A stretch of DNA of 64,000 nucleotides from an uncultured Lachnospiraceae bacterium (GTDB lineage Bacteria > Bacillota > Clostridia > Lachnospirales > Lachnospiraceae), in the NCBI GenBank assembly GCA_948470335.1, contig CAOKOL010000001.1:124001-188000 (forward strand), written 5' to 3'. Shown piece by piece: positions 25,459 to 34,590 of this stretch; positions within the stretch are counted from its first letter, which is position 1, and each line of letters opens with the position of its first letter. Below the pieces are notes generated by a model. The model searched no databases. It saw only the letters and a program-made list of their open reading frames with translations, and was not told the DNA's origin. A program made the position numbers and the translations under genes.

Positions 25459-25577
25459 AGTTCCGCAACTCCCCTTCCAAGCCCCATGACCTGGGAGAAT
25501 TTTCAGCCACTAAAGCGTCTGTAAATCCTCCCGGGGCTTGTCCGGTCCGTTGCTGTTTTCATAGACTATTTGACACT
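25459..25577 (-). promoter_or_regulatory. Leader element copy C (full form) before the FecR lipoprotein
   Basis: Reference copy. Gene-sense order: AGTGTCAAAT, TATGAAAACA, GCAAC, GGACCGG, AAGCCCC, GGGAG, ATTTACAGACGCTTTAG, TGGCTGAAAATT, CTCCC, GGGGCTT, GGAAGGGGA, GTTGC, GGAACTAAATT, then GGAGGAG. Helices: GCAAC with GTTGC (closing), AAGCCCC with GGGGCTT, and GGGAG with CTCCC. It ends 20 bases before the ATG. Confidence 0.65.
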
Positions 25578-25999
25578 TCTCCATCTATTGATGTATTTTC
25601 GGAATCTTCCGGCATCCTCTCCTGCGTGACGATCAAAGCGCACAATCAGGAAGCTGTCAGGTAATCCCCCGCATACTGACCGGACATCCCGCCGTCCGCT
25701 TGACTCACTGCCCGCTAAAACAGGCTGCCTGCATTGAAGTGTACACTAAAAAATGGCAATACACAAGAGGCCTGCCCCATAAAAGTAAAAATTATGCAAT
25801 AAAAAAGTAAGAATTGAGAAATCTTGTCACAAAAATTTAAAATCCCTTCCCATCATTTTCATTGTTTCTCCACATGTCCTGTGATAAACTGTATTCTGTG
25901 AGATAAAACGTTTTACATGACAGATATACGCTCAGAATTTCGCCGTGCCGGATTTGCGGGATTCTAAAAGTACATGCCATGGTAAAAGGAAGGAGAAAA
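25578..25999. other. Intergenic region before the PdaA-like gene
   Basis: No gene seen. The right half is A+T-rich and should hold the divergent promoters; no element matching the consensus well was found. Confidence 0.3.
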
Positions 26000-27055
26000 A
26001 TGATGAATTGTCAAAAACATATTCCGAAAGGATTCCCGGCAAAAACAATCGGGGTGCTGCTGCTTCTCTTGACATTATGCCTGACAGGCTGCGGCGGCAA
26101 AGAGGACAAAAACAACGAAGCGACGGGACAGGCCGCCGAAACACCTGCCGATACGGAAACGCCGGCTAAAACAGAAACTGAAACAGGAACCCTGGCTTCC
26201 CCGGCGGAAACGGCAGAAGCCGGTACGGCCGACACCGCTGATTCCGCAAAAGCCCCGGCCACTCTCGATGCCGCCGCCAACATCCCGGAAACCGGCGATG
26301 ATGCGGCCCAGACAGAAGCGCCGAAGAAAGAGCCCCCCGAAGGCTGGGAGCTGACCCTGCCCAAAGAGGACTGGGGCCTTTTCTTCGAACATCCCGGCAG
26401 CTTTGAACAGCCCTCCGGAAATGCGTCGCCGGAAGATCTGGCCTGGTACGACGCTTATTATATGGGGAATGCCGAGGACAAGGTGCTCTACCTCACATTT
26501 GACTGCGGCTATGAGAACGGAAACACGGAGCCGATCCTGGCCGCGCTGAAAAAGCATAATGTCAAGGCCACTTTTTTCGTAACAGGCGCTTTTCTGGAAT
26601 CGGCGCCGGATATGGCAAAGCGGATCGCCGAGGAAGGCCACACGGTAGGCAACCACACCTACAACCACCCGGATATGGCTGCCATCGCCGATCTGGAATC
26701 CTTCCAAAAGGAACTGGATGACGTGTCTGATCTGTTCTTTGAGATTACCGGCACGGAACTTTCCCCCTACTACCGTCCCCCCCAGGGAAAATGCAATGTG
26801 GATAACCTGAAAATGGCCCAGGAGCTGGGCTACGCCACCGTATTCTGGAGTCTGGCCCATGTGGACTGGGATCAGGAGAACCAGCCCAGCCATGAGGAAG
26901 CTTTTGAAACCATTACCCAGCGGACCCACCCCGGCGCAGTCGTCCTGCTCCACGCCATTTCCCAGACCAACGGGGAGATTCTGGACGAGATGCTGACAAG
27001 ATGGGAGGAGATGGGATATACTTTCGGGACGCTGAAAGATCTGACAGGGAAATAA
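26000..27055 (+). CDS. Polysaccharide deacetylase lipoprotein, PdaA-like
   Basis: 351 residues; AAGGAG is followed by ATGATG at 26000, either of which could start. Lipobox LTLCLTGCGG. Residues 30-120 are an Ala/Thr/Glu/Pro-rich spacer. The NodB domain begins VLYLTFDCGYENGNT (catalytic Asp and metal Asp region), continues with KATFFVTGAFL, HTVGNHTYNHPDM (metal His pair), YYRPPQGKCN and ends with VVLLHAISQTNGEIL. TFDCGYENG is typical of PdaA-type N-acetylmuramic acid deacetylases, which prepare muramic delta-lactam in spore cortex. It probably acts on peptidoglycan outside the membrane. Monocistronic. Confidence 0.9.
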   Translation: MMNCQKHIPKGFPAKTIGVLLLLLTLCLTGCGGKEDKNNEATGQAAETPADTETPAKTETETGTLASPAETAEAGTADTADSAKAPATLDAAANIPETGDDAAQTEAPKKEPPEGWELTLPKEDWGLFFEHPGSFEQPSGNASPEDLAWYDAYYMGNAEDKVLYLTFDCGYENGNTEPILAALKKHNVKATFFVTGAFLESAPDMAKRIAEEGHTVGNHTYNHPDMAAIADLESFQKELDDVSDLFFEITGTELSPYYRPPQGKCNVDNLKMAQELGYATVFWSLAHVDWDQENQPSHEEAFETITQRTHPGAVVLLHAISQTNGEILDEMLTRWEEMGYTFGTLKDLTGK

Positions 27056-27277
27056 TCTGTAATCATTAGCAGATAATATATGCTCTGAATGCGTTTCGAC
27101 AAATTGCGTTTTTGCCAAGTCCAGCAGAAACATTGGTCCGCAGTCTGCCACCAAATTTCATTACTGAGCTTTTTCACTTTTATTGACATATTTCCCGCAA
27201 AAACGTATAACAATGTCAGAGATGGGAAACCGTCATCAGGAGAATTCCTGCCAGACAGTGGGAAACTTTAAAATTGA

Positions 27278-27306
27278 AGGGTGATCGCCAGGATCGCCCT
27301 TTTCTT
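27278..27306 (+). terminator. Terminator downstream of the PdaA-like gene
   Basis: AGGGTGATC and GATCGCCCT pair, followed by TTTTCTTT; it lies about 220 bases beyond the gene. Confidence 0.55.
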
Positions 27307-27375
27307 TGCAGACAATACCAATGAGCAAATTAAAACTATATGATTTTCTCCACCACTTAATACATTTTACAACAT

Positions 27376-27525
27376 TCACATAATGCTCATTACAACTGGC
27401 ATTTTTTCATGAGTCCAACGAATCTGCTCCAATTCATTGGTATCATTTCTTTTCCAGTCAATACAGCCAAACACTATTGCCTGATAGATATCTCCAAGTT
27501 CCCTTGCCGCTACAGAATTCCCCAA
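27376..27525 (-). CDS. Possible small third gene after rloB, or decayed gene end
   Basis: A 49-codon frame on the minus strand from a TTG with AGGTG six bases before it, starting 33 bases after the rloB stop. The product contains RELGDIYQAIVFGCIDWKRN and LEQIRWTHEKMPVVMSIM, which reads like real protein rather than noise, and an in-frame stop closes it just before the TTG. It could be an accessory small protein of the RloA/RloB system or the C-terminal end of a lost gene. No family recognised. Confidence 0.35.
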   Translation of the reverse strand: MGNSVAARELGDIYQAIVFGCIDWKRNDTNELEQIRWTHEKMPVVMSIM

Positions 27526-27558
27526 TTATTACACCTAATTTCAGTACACAATTTCTAT

Positions 27559-28209
27559 TCACCCAACATCAACTTTTTTCCTTATTTCTTCTACCAACTG
27601 ATAAACTGTTGTACATGGACACATTTGGGACGGGATAGTTTTCCCTTCCCGTACACATTGTTCATACTTCTGCTTTGCTATTTGAAGTGCCTTTTCTTCA
27701 TCTCCTGTCCGGAAGATTTTTTCATATAATCCTGAGTCCGCTTTTGAATACTTCTGTCCTGTTTTTCTTTGAAAGACCTTTTCAAACTCACTACAGCATA
27801 CCCAGGATTCCATAATAGCTGGCATTGCGCCATAATAAGAATGCATCCAAATTTCAAAGCATGGATTTGACCAGCCCACTCTTATGTCAAAAAATTCAGC
27901 TTCTTTGATAATCTCGTCAAAATCTTTCACCTCATCCCTGTCAAACACAATCCACGGTATGCGATATTGCGCATCATAAGCAGTCATTGCAAGACATTTA
28001 TCAATCATTGACCTTGTCTTCGTTTCCACTACCTTGATCACCAATTTATTTTGTATTTCTTTTGGAAGTTCTTTATGCAATCCCTGAAAATAACGTCTCT
28101 CCGTGGCCTCTGTATCTGTAACAACCAGATAGTACCCCAGTTCCGGAATCATTATAGGAGAACGCTGTTCCCTGGGTTTTCGATTACCAGTCCTGTCTTT
28201 TCTTGCCAT
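27559..28209 (-). CDS. RloB-family (AbiLii-like) protein with TOPRIM-type nuclease fold
   Basis: 216 residues. The N-terminal half carries YYLVVTDTEATERRYFQGL and IPWIVFDRDEVKDFDEII, the Glu and Asp-x-Asp acidic positions of the TOPRIM-like RloB/DUF4435 nucleases. Then VGWSNPCFEIWMHSYYG is a RloB signature. In abortive-infection systems of the AbiL and PARIS type such a nuclease is released by an ATPase partner when a phage is sensed and then stops translation or degrades nucleic acid. Its partner RloA ends five bases upstream. A+T-rich compared with lacZ next door, as expected for a transferred defence module. Confidence 0.88.
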   Translation of the reverse strand: MARKDRTGNRKPREQRSPIMIPELGYYLVVTDTEATERRYFQGLHKELPKEIQNKLVIKVVETKTRSMIDKCLAMTAYDAQYRIPWIVFDRDEVKDFDEIIKEAEFFDIRVGWSNPCFEIWMHSYYGAMPAIMESWVCCSEFEKVFQRKTGQKYSKADSGLYEKIFRTGDEEKALQIAKQKYEQCVREGKTIPSQMCPCTTVYQLVEEIRKKVDVG

Positions 28210-28214
28210 GCCGG

Positions 28215-29477
28215 TTATTCCTCCTTAAAGATGTCAATCCTTTTCAACGTCGGAATCGCACCATACTTGCCAATCAGATAATTTTTTTCATAACTCTCAT
28301 CTTTTCGGATTTTGGTTCCGGACTCATCTACAAAATCTGCCAGAGAATACAGTTTAGAAATTCCCTGTTTATCCTTTTCTGTAAACCACACCTCATCCCT
28401 GCGCAAAAGCTGATTCGACAACTGCCATGTATCATGTGTTGTAAAAATCAACTGTGCATGCTTCGTATTGATTTCCGGATTCAGGAAAGTAAGCAAAAAG
28501 TTACGAACCAGTAATGGATGCAGACGTGCATTCAGTTCATCAATAAAAAATACACTTCCCTTCTCCAAAACATCCTGCAGTTCCGGATACAAAGCAAACA
28601 TTTTCAATGTTCCTGCCGACTCCATATTCAGCGGAATAGCGGCAAATGTATCAGAGTCTATTTTTGTATGCAATGAACTAATCTTATAGGTTTCTTCTTT
28701 ACTGTCCGCATCATGTGGAATCTTTTCTATCTCAAAATCCCTAATATGCTCATCAAAAGATGCAAAGTATTCAATTACTTTCTTTTGTACGCTGGCATCA
28801 TCAACAAATCCCTTTGGCAAACGGTGTGACAAAAAGAAGTTAGTAAATGGATCCCCGAAATCAGCAAACTCATTTGCCATGAACCAGTCGCGGATATCTT
28901 TACACTTCGTTACCTTTAATTTCGCGCCAAGCGAAACAATCAAAACCTGTTTTTCCAAAGCAACCTGAATATTATCTCTGCTGCTCTTTGGAAGTCCGGA
29001 TAAGTCCAATGTATTTTCTTCAGCCGAACGATAAAAAACCGATGTATATTTACGCGCAGTCTTAGCCTTTGAATTCAACCATTCCTCCGTCACTCCATGT
29101 CTGTCTACACAAAATCCATAATGATATGTTTTTTCCGCCTTATCTCCTGGAATGGTAAAATATACTTCAAAACTGGATTCCGCATCATTTGAAACACTGT
29201 CAAATAAAAATGGAGTAGGTCTGTATTCCTCGAATCTTTCTTCCTCATCCCCATATTTAAAAGATTCAATCACATAATCAGACATGTATTCAAATGCATT
29301 ATATATATTGGATTTTCCACTCGCATTTGCCCCATATATAGCAGCCATAGGCAAAATTTTATCATTTCCTTCAGAAACTACTCTGTCAGAGAATTCTGTC
29401 ATCTTTGCAGCAGATAAATCCAATGACGCCTCATCTCTAAAAGATTTGAAATTTTTAAAATTAAATTGTATAAGCAT
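28215..29477 (-). CDS. RloA-family AAA/ABC-type ATPase (AAA_15), phage defence
   Basis: 420 residues. It starts MLIQFNFKNFKSFRDEA, the SMC/RecF-like N-terminus; Walker A is IYGANASGKSNIYNAF, the signature region is PLNMESAGTLKMFAL, and Walker B is GSVFFIDELNARLHP followed by LIFTTHDTWQL (H-loop). This is the OLD/AAA_15 type found in PARIS AriA, AbiLi and retron-associated ATPases. It probably forms the sensor that keeps RloB inactive. It is first in the operon, with its own promoter at 29508-29535. Confidence 0.9.
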   Translation of the reverse strand: MLIQFNFKNFKSFRDEASLDLSAAKMTEFSDRVVSEGNDKILPMAAIYGANASGKSNIYNAFEYMSDYVIESFKYGDEEERFEEYRPTPFLFDSVSNDAESSFEVYFTIPGDKAEKTYHYGFCVDRHGVTEEWLNSKAKTARKYTSVFYRSAEENTLDLSGLPKSSRDNIQVALEKQVLIVSLGAKLKVTKCKDIRDWFMANEFADFGDPFTNFFLSHRLPKGFVDDASVQKKVIEYFASFDEHIRDFEIEKIPHDADSKEETYKISSLHTKIDSDTFAAIPLNMESAGTLKMFALYPELQDVLEKGSVFFIDELNARLHPLLVRNFLLTFLNPEINTKHAQLIFTTHDTWQLSNQLLRRDEVWFTEKDKQGISKLYSLADFVDESGTKIRKDESYEKNYLIGKYGAIPTLKRIDIFKEE

Positions 29478-29507
29478 ATTTGCCCCCCGCTTCTTTACTT
29501 TATCTCT

Positions 29508-29535
29508 ATTATAGCGTGCTGCTTTTATTTTTCAA
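29508..29535 (-). promoter_or_regulatory. Promoter of the rloA-rloB operon
   Basis: TTGAAA (plus 29530-29535) and TATAAT (plus 29508-29513) with a 16-base spacer, 30 bases before the start codon. Confidence 0.7.
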
Positions 29536-29592
29536 TGCGTAAATTAGATTTTTTCTCATTTAGTTGTATTTTATTCTGTTTTTAGTCTATCT

Positions 29593-32532
29593 TCACTCCC
29601 ACCGGAACCGCACCCGGAATCTGATATCCTTTTCGGCGCTGACATGCCAGGCTTCCTCCACGTCGGAAAGCCAGCTGTCAATGCCGCCCACGCCCCGCAT
29701 GGCGCCGCAGACCGTAATTACGGTGCGCACCGGTTCCGGAAGTTCTTCTCTGTGAGCCGCCTGGTCTAACTGGGCAGGCGTATAGGGGACCGCAGAAAAG
29801 GCAAAGGGCGTTTCACACATTTCCAGCCAGAGATGCCTGCCTTTTTTCCGGAACTGCACCTGCACCGTATCCATATGGCAGCCGTATTCCTGGGGAACCA
29901 GGCCGGCCGGGGCTTGGGGCTTTTCCTTATGCCAGCCGAATATGCCGCCCTTTTTCCGGTCCGGGTAAGTCTCGCCGGACAGGCCCTGCCACCGGGTTGT
30001 CTCGACAGGCTCAGGCGTGGAAAAGCGCAGGCCGAACAGAGGGAGCTGAGGACGTCCGCCGCAGCCGTGATAATGGACATCCGCTGTCATACTGCCCTCG
30101 GCCCAAACCGTATAGGTCACTGTCGTCCGCAGATCAGGCACGGCGGGAGAGGTGTAGGTATAGCGGATGCTGACCGCATTTTCACATTCTTTTAAAATCT
30201 CCGTATCCTCACATTTCTGCCAGACATCTGCGGCGGCCCACACCGAACTGTTTACGGCAAAACCGCAGCCCAGATCATTTTCCGTGGCGGCACGCCAGTA
30301 AGCGGGACGGGGCGCACGCCAGAGCCATTCCTGACTGACAGCAGGGCAGTCTTTTCCTGTGTCCGCTCCAAACACTTTCAGAGATACCGGGCCGCCTTCC
30401 GGATAGGAAAACAAAATTTCAAAATTTCTCCCCCGGACACCCAGCGCGCCGTCGCCGTGAACCACCCGCAGCAAGGGCTTTTCATTTGCGTCTTCCTGCC
30501 CGGCTTTCCGCGCTGACACATCCGCAGTCTCTTCCCCGCTGTTTTTTGCCGTTCCGTCCGGCAGTATTTCCGGACGCCATTTCCCGATCTGCCTGATAGC
30601 TGTTTCCAGTCCCGCCCGGTTTGCGTTATCCTGCGCGTTCCGCTCTGTTTCATCGGCATACCAGTAACGCACCTCCTGCATAGCCGGTTTTTCCGTGCCG
30701 TCCGCAAAGACGATGCCATTTCCGCTGAACGCATAATCCGTCTGCCGCTCGCCGAAGTCGCCGCCATAGCCCAAAGCCATCCGCCCCGCCGGGTCCTTAT
30801 GCCACAGCGCCTGATCCATATAGTCCCAGATAAAGCCCCCCTGATACTGAGGGAATTCCTCGCCCAGACGGATATAGCTTTCCATCCCGCCCAGGGAATT
30901 TCCCATGTCGTGCATATACTCGCAGAGAAGAAAGGGTTTTTCGGCTCCGCCTTCCAGATATTCCCTGATCTCCCAGGGCGGCGCATACATCCTGCTTTCC
31001 ACATCGGAGATCCGGTCGTATGCCCGGTTATGGTACACCCCTTCATAGTGGACCAGACGGCTGTCATCCTGCCGGCGGAAATACTCCGCCGCAGCCAGAA
31101 TAACTTCCCCTGCATAGGACTCATTCCCGCAGGACCAGAACAGGATGGACACATGGTTTTTGTCCCGCTCAAACATGGACCGGGCACGGTCCAGTACACA
31201 GGCTTTCCACTCCTCATGACTGCCCGGCACATTCCAGGAAGGCTCCACAACGCCCAGCTTCTGCCAGGAACCGTGACTTTCCAGATTTGTCTCGTCCATC
31301 ATATAAATGCCGTTCTCATCGCACATCTGATACCACAGCGTCTGATTGGGATAATGGCAGGTGCGGACCCCATTGATATGGTTCCGGTGAAACGTCTCCA
31401 TCGCCGCCTCCATATCCTCCCGGCCAATGACTCTGCCGTGATAAGGATTCCACTCATGACGGTTCACCCCCTTAATCATCAGCCGTTCTCCGTTCAGCAG
31501 CATCAGGCCGTTTTTCAACTCGAAGCGGCGGAAACCGATCTGATAAGGTATGACCTCCATCGTCTGCCCGTCGGCCGTCATAACAGTCAGCGTCACCTGA
31601 TACAGCTCCGGCGTTTCATGATTCCAGGGGAGAACAGCGGGAAATTCCAGTTCCTGTGCCCGGACAGTAATGCATTCCTGATTCTGGTATTCCCCGTTCT
31701 CCCGTTCCAGTTTCAACAGGCCGTCAAATAATACGCCCTGCGTCCTGTGCGCAGCCCTGCACCGCACCTGCGCCCCTTCCGTCTGCCCGCTCAGCCGCAG
31801 CCGGATTTTCAGCTTTCCGCCGGCATTGTCCTCTGACAGCTCAGGCCGCAGCCAGAGATCCTCCAGGTGCAGTCCGGGCTTTCCATACAAAAACACGGAC
31901 CGGAAAATCCCGCTGAACCGGAAAAAGTCCTGGTCTTCAATCCAGGCCGCGCTGCTTCGCTTATATACTTCCACACAAAGCCTGTTTCCCTGTTCTCTGA
32001 TATAAGGAGTCAGGTCAAAATCCGACGGTGTAAAACTGTCCTCCCCATAACCGATAAAATGACCGTTCAGCCACAGATAAAACGCCTGCTCCACGCCCTG
32101 AAAGCTGATACAGACCCGCTTTCCTTTAAGCCCTGGTTCCAGGTCAAATTCCCGGACATAGCTGCCCACCGGGTTGTCCTCCCAGTCAATTTTCGGCGGC
32201 CGCAGTTCCGCGTGGCCGTCCCAGGGATACAGCGTGTTAATATACTGAATCTGTCCATAGCCCTGCAGCTCCATATGACCGGGAACCTGTATGAATCCGA
32301 AACCGGAATCGTCGTAATCCTCCTGCCAGAAATCCGCCGGGCGCGCAGAGGGCGCTTTGCTCCACTGAAAACGCCAGCTCCCATCCAGAGACTGGCGCAG
32401 AGAAGTCTCGCCCTGCTCCAGTTCTTCCGGGGAAGCAAAACACACATGATCCGAATGGGCGTCCAGCCGGTTCACCTGAAAAACCTGCGGATCCTCCAGC
32501 CAGCCAAGTTTCTGTTCTGTCTTTTCCTGCAT
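29593..32532 (-). CDS. lacZ: Beta-galactosidase, glycoside hydrolase family 2 (LacZ type)
   Basis: 979 residues from ATG 32532 (GGAGG nine bases before). All five LacZ domains are present: the jelly-roll sugar-binding domain (YPWDGHAELRPP), the immunoglobulin-like domains, the TIM barrel (IKGVNRHEWNPYHGRV; acid/base Glu in SILFWSCGNESYAGE; nucleophile Glu in FLLCEYMHDMGNS) and the C-terminal galactose-mutarotase-like domain 5. A Lys/Glu-rich insert occurs near residue 680. No signal peptide, so lactose or a galacto-oligosaccharide is cut inside the cell. It is the last gene of the sugar block but has its own promoter. Confidence 0.93.
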   Translation of the reverse strand: MQEKTEQKLGWLEDPQVFQVNRLDAHSDHVCFASPEELEQGETSLRQSLDGSWRFQWSKAPSARPADFWQEDYDDSGFGFIQVPGHMELQGYGQIQYINTLYPWDGHAELRPPKIDWEDNPVGSYVREFDLEPGLKGKRVCISFQGVEQAFYLWLNGHFIGYGEDSFTPSDFDLTPYIREQGNRLCVEVYKRSSAAWIEDQDFFRFSGIFRSVFLYGKPGLHLEDLWLRPELSEDNAGGKLKIRLRLSGQTEGAQVRCRAAHRTQGVLFDGLLKLERENGEYQNQECITVRAQELEFPAVLPWNHETPELYQVTLTVMTADGQTMEVIPYQIGFRRFELKNGLMLLNGERLMIKGVNRHEWNPYHGRVIGREDMEAAMETFHRNHINGVRTCHYPNQTLWYQMCDENGIYMMDETNLESHGSWQKLGVVEPSWNVPGSHEEWKACVLDRARSMFERDKNHVSILFWSCGNESYAGEVILAAAEYFRRQDDSRLVHYEGVYHNRAYDRISDVESRMYAPPWEIREYLEGGAEKPFLLCEYMHDMGNSLGGMESYIRLGEEFPQYQGGFIWDYMDQALWHKDPAGRMALGYGGDFGERQTDYAFSGNGIVFADGTEKPAMQEVRYWYADETERNAQDNANRAGLETAIRQIGKWRPEILPDGTAKNSGEETADVSARKAGQEDANEKPLLRVVHGDGALGVRGRNFEILFSYPEGGPVSLKVFGADTGKDCPAVSQEWLWRAPRPAYWRAATENDLGCGFAVNSSVWAAADVWQKCEDTEILKECENAVSIRYTYTSPAVPDLRTTVTYTVWAEGSMTADVHYHGCGGRPQLPLFGLRFSTPEPVETTRWQGLSGETYPDRKKGGIFGWHKEKPQAPAGLVPQEYGCHMDTVQVQFRKKGRHLWLEMCETPFAFSAVPYTPAQLDQAAHREELPEPVRTVITVCGAMRGVGGIDSWLSDVEEAWHVSAEKDIRFRVRFRWE

Positions 32533-32626
32533 TTTATCAAACCTCCGTTGCTCTGTCGCTGCCGTATGAAAATGACCTGCCGGAAACCAGCAGGCCATTA
32601 TTGCAGACACACTTTCATATAACTTT

Positions 32627-32655
32627 AAATTATCATACGAAATACCATTTGTCAA
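32627..32655 (-). promoter_or_regulatory. Candidate lacZ promoter
   Basis: TTGACA (plus 32650-32655), 17 bases, TAATTT (plus 32627-32632), about 95 bases before the start codon. Confidence 0.5.
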
Positions 32656-32769
32656 ACACAAAACACTATGTAACGAATCCCCTTTAAACCAATCCGTACC
32701 GACTTTTTCTCCGCATTCGGCCGCATACGCTTACCTCCCGGCCAAAAGCGTCCGTCCCGGCCGGTTCAA

Positions 32770-33453
32770 TCAGTCCTTTGCCGGCGGATATTCGTTGCAC
32801 AGCAGCCGGTAAGCCGGTTCATCTTCCTCAATCGTCGGGAACCGTCCCAGCGGCTTATAAAAGCGGTTGTCCGAATTATCGTCGTTGCACATGGACACCT
32901 CGCCGATCAGCACGGGGCCGGATGTGGGATCAACGGTAAACTCATGGTAATAATAAGGATACAAAGACAAAGATTCGCCCGGTTTCAGGACGATTTTACT
33001 GCCTGCCGGCACCATATAGCGGCGTCCGTCCTGGCAGATCTCCACGTCCGTGTCCGCCAGTTCCTCGTCCTTGGTGGCATTCCACAACCGGAAAATAATA
33101 TTTCCGCCGCCCCGGTTGATGATATCCTCCATCTTGTTCCAGTGGAAATGATTGGGCGAAACCTGTCCCGGCCGGAGCATCATAATCTTTTCGGCATAGG
33201 TCTTTGTGTACTTGTCATTATGTACGTTGCCGTTGCGGATAGTGATCAGCGCCAGGCCAAGGGTATCATAGTGTCCCTCACCGTAATCGGTAACGTCCCA
33301 GCCAAGGGCATTGTCCCGGATCTCGTCATACTCATGACCTTTTTCGGCCCATTCTTCCGGCGTAAAGCTGAGATACGGAGGCAGCGCAAAACGGTATTCC
33401 GCCAGCATTGCCTCAAACTCTTTAATAACGGCATTAATTTCAGAACGTTTCAT
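32770..33453 (-). CDS. D-lyxose/D-mannose isomerase-like cupin
   Basis: 227 residues from ATG 33453 (AAAGGAG upstream). The cupin metal site is clear: PNHFHWNKMEDIINRGGG supplies two His and a Glu, and YYYHEFTV supplies the third His. The family (D-lyxose ketol-isomerase, COG3822) converts lyxose to xylulose and mannose to fructose. In this operon, with a PfkB kinase and hexulose-phosphate enzymes, it would supply a ketose. It is the last gene of the pfkB-rpe-SIS-DUF4432 group, 65 bases after the preceding one. Confidence 0.85.
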   Translation of the reverse strand: MKRSEINAVIKEFEAMLAEYRFALPPYLSFTPEEWAEKGHEYDEIRDNALGWDVTDYGEGHYDTLGLALITIRNGNVHNDKYTKTYAEKIMMLRPGQVSPNHFHWNKMEDIINRGGGNIIFRLWNATKDEELADTDVEICQDGRRYMVPAGSKIVLKPGESLSLYPYYYHEFTVDPTSGPVLIGEVSMCNDDNSDNRFYKPLGRFPTIEEDEPAYRLLCNEYPPAKD

Positions 33454-33518
33454 CAGAATCTCCTTTCTCATGTCCGTATCAACTTTATAGCATATCAATA
33501 AAACCATTTTAAATGTAA

Positions 33519-34574
33519 CTACTTTTGCGCCAGTATATCTGCCACCTCTTTTCTGGCGGCTTCCAACGCCTCTTTTCCGTCCAGAACAGAGAATTTCAGC
33601 ACATTGGTTTCCGTCTCAAAAGAGGGCAGATAGTGCAGTGTCCCTTCCTTTTCATGAAACGGCCTGCCGTAAACACTGGAATTCGCAGGCTCCAGTCCCA
33701 GCACGTAATCTCCCGACGCCGTGGATTTCCACTCCATAAAGTATGGCAGGTTTTTACAGGAAAATGCAAGCTTAAGCCCCAGAGACAGCTTCTCGTTCAG
33801 CACACAGACCACAGTCCGGTCTTCCTTTGTCCGGGCAAGATCATGGATAAACACGTATTCCGGTTCATTATCCTTCGGGGCGTCCATTCTGTTCCAGCCG
33901 GATTCCCGTCCCTCGGAAGCTTTGTCTCTCGCTTTTACAAAGCGGGTGGGCGCCAGCACCTCCGTCCCCTCATCCAGCAGGGGATAACCAATATTAATAT
34001 GGTAGAGCAGCATCAGCGGCTCAGGACGGTAGGACTGATTCTCAATCCGGTCCGTCACCGTAACGGACATTTCCCCATACCGGGTTTCGATGCTGCGGCG
34101 CAGAATCATATTCTCTCCGAACAATTCCCCTTCCCGCATCTCGCCGCCTACCCTGAGCACATAAGAATCACCGTCCCATACGCCGTCAGCCTGCAGATGT
34201 TCCGCCGGCGTGGTGCGGATTCTGCCGTGCATGGGATAGTCCTTTTCATTCAAACGGCAGGGCGCACAGATATTTTCCAGCCCTGCGGTAAAAAACAGCC
34301 CGCCCATAATGCTGCGCTGGGCTTCCTGACCGTTTGTGTCATAATGGTTCCGGCCCTGCAGCCCAGGCTTGGACAAAAAATGAAACCCTACCCCTTTATA
34401 AGTAAATTCCTCTACATCCAGACATTTGTCCGCAAGAACCTTAAAGTACAGCGGGCCGTTTTTCACCTCATAAGCCTTCAAACCCGAAGCGCGCCCTTCG
34501 CCATATGCAACAGGACGGACGTATGCCAGCTGCTGCATACTGCCGACCCGCCTGAGCAATTCCTCTTTTTTCAT
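33519..34574 (-). CDS. DUF4432 / aldose-1-epimerase-like protein
   Basis: 351 residues. The beta-sandwich galactose-mutarotase fold is indicated by FKVLADKCLDVEEFTYKGV, MGGLFFTAGLENICAP, DYPMHGRIRTTPAEH (His-Gly-Arg, typical of DUF4432) and LLYHINIGYPLLDEGTEVLAP. Proteins of this group, close to YihR-like mutarotases, interconvert sugar anomers or bind sugar. The first residues (MKKEELLRRVGSMQQLAYVRP) fit the family start. It lies between the SIS isomerase and the lyxose-isomerase-like gene, so it likely supplies the right anomer for the latter. Confidence 0.82.
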   Translation of the reverse strand: MKKEELLRRVGSMQQLAYVRPVAYGEGRASGLKAYEVKNGPLYFKVLADKCLDVEEFTYKGVGFHFLSKPGLQGRNHYDTNGQEAQRSIMGGLFFTAGLENICAPCRLNEKDYPMHGRIRTTPAEHLQADGVWDGDSYVLRVGGEMREGELFGENMILRRSIETRYGEMSVTVTDRIENQSYRPEPLMLLYHINIGYPLLDEGTEVLAPTRFVKARDKASEGRESGWNRMDAPKDNEPEYVFIHDLARTKEDRTVVCVLNEKLSLGLKLAFSCKNLPYFMEWKSTASGDYVLGLEPANSSVYGRPFHEKEGTLHYLPSFETETNVLKFSVLDGKEALEAARKEVADILAQK

Positions 34575-34590
34575 CGTTTCCTCTCTATCC

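Noticed and set aside
25459..25577. Leader element as a known riboswitch (SAM, glycine, THF, cobalamin, c-di-GMP, guanidine, ZTP)
   Set aside because: None of the conserved cores of these classes could be found in the copies; the downstream genes also do not fit one ligand.
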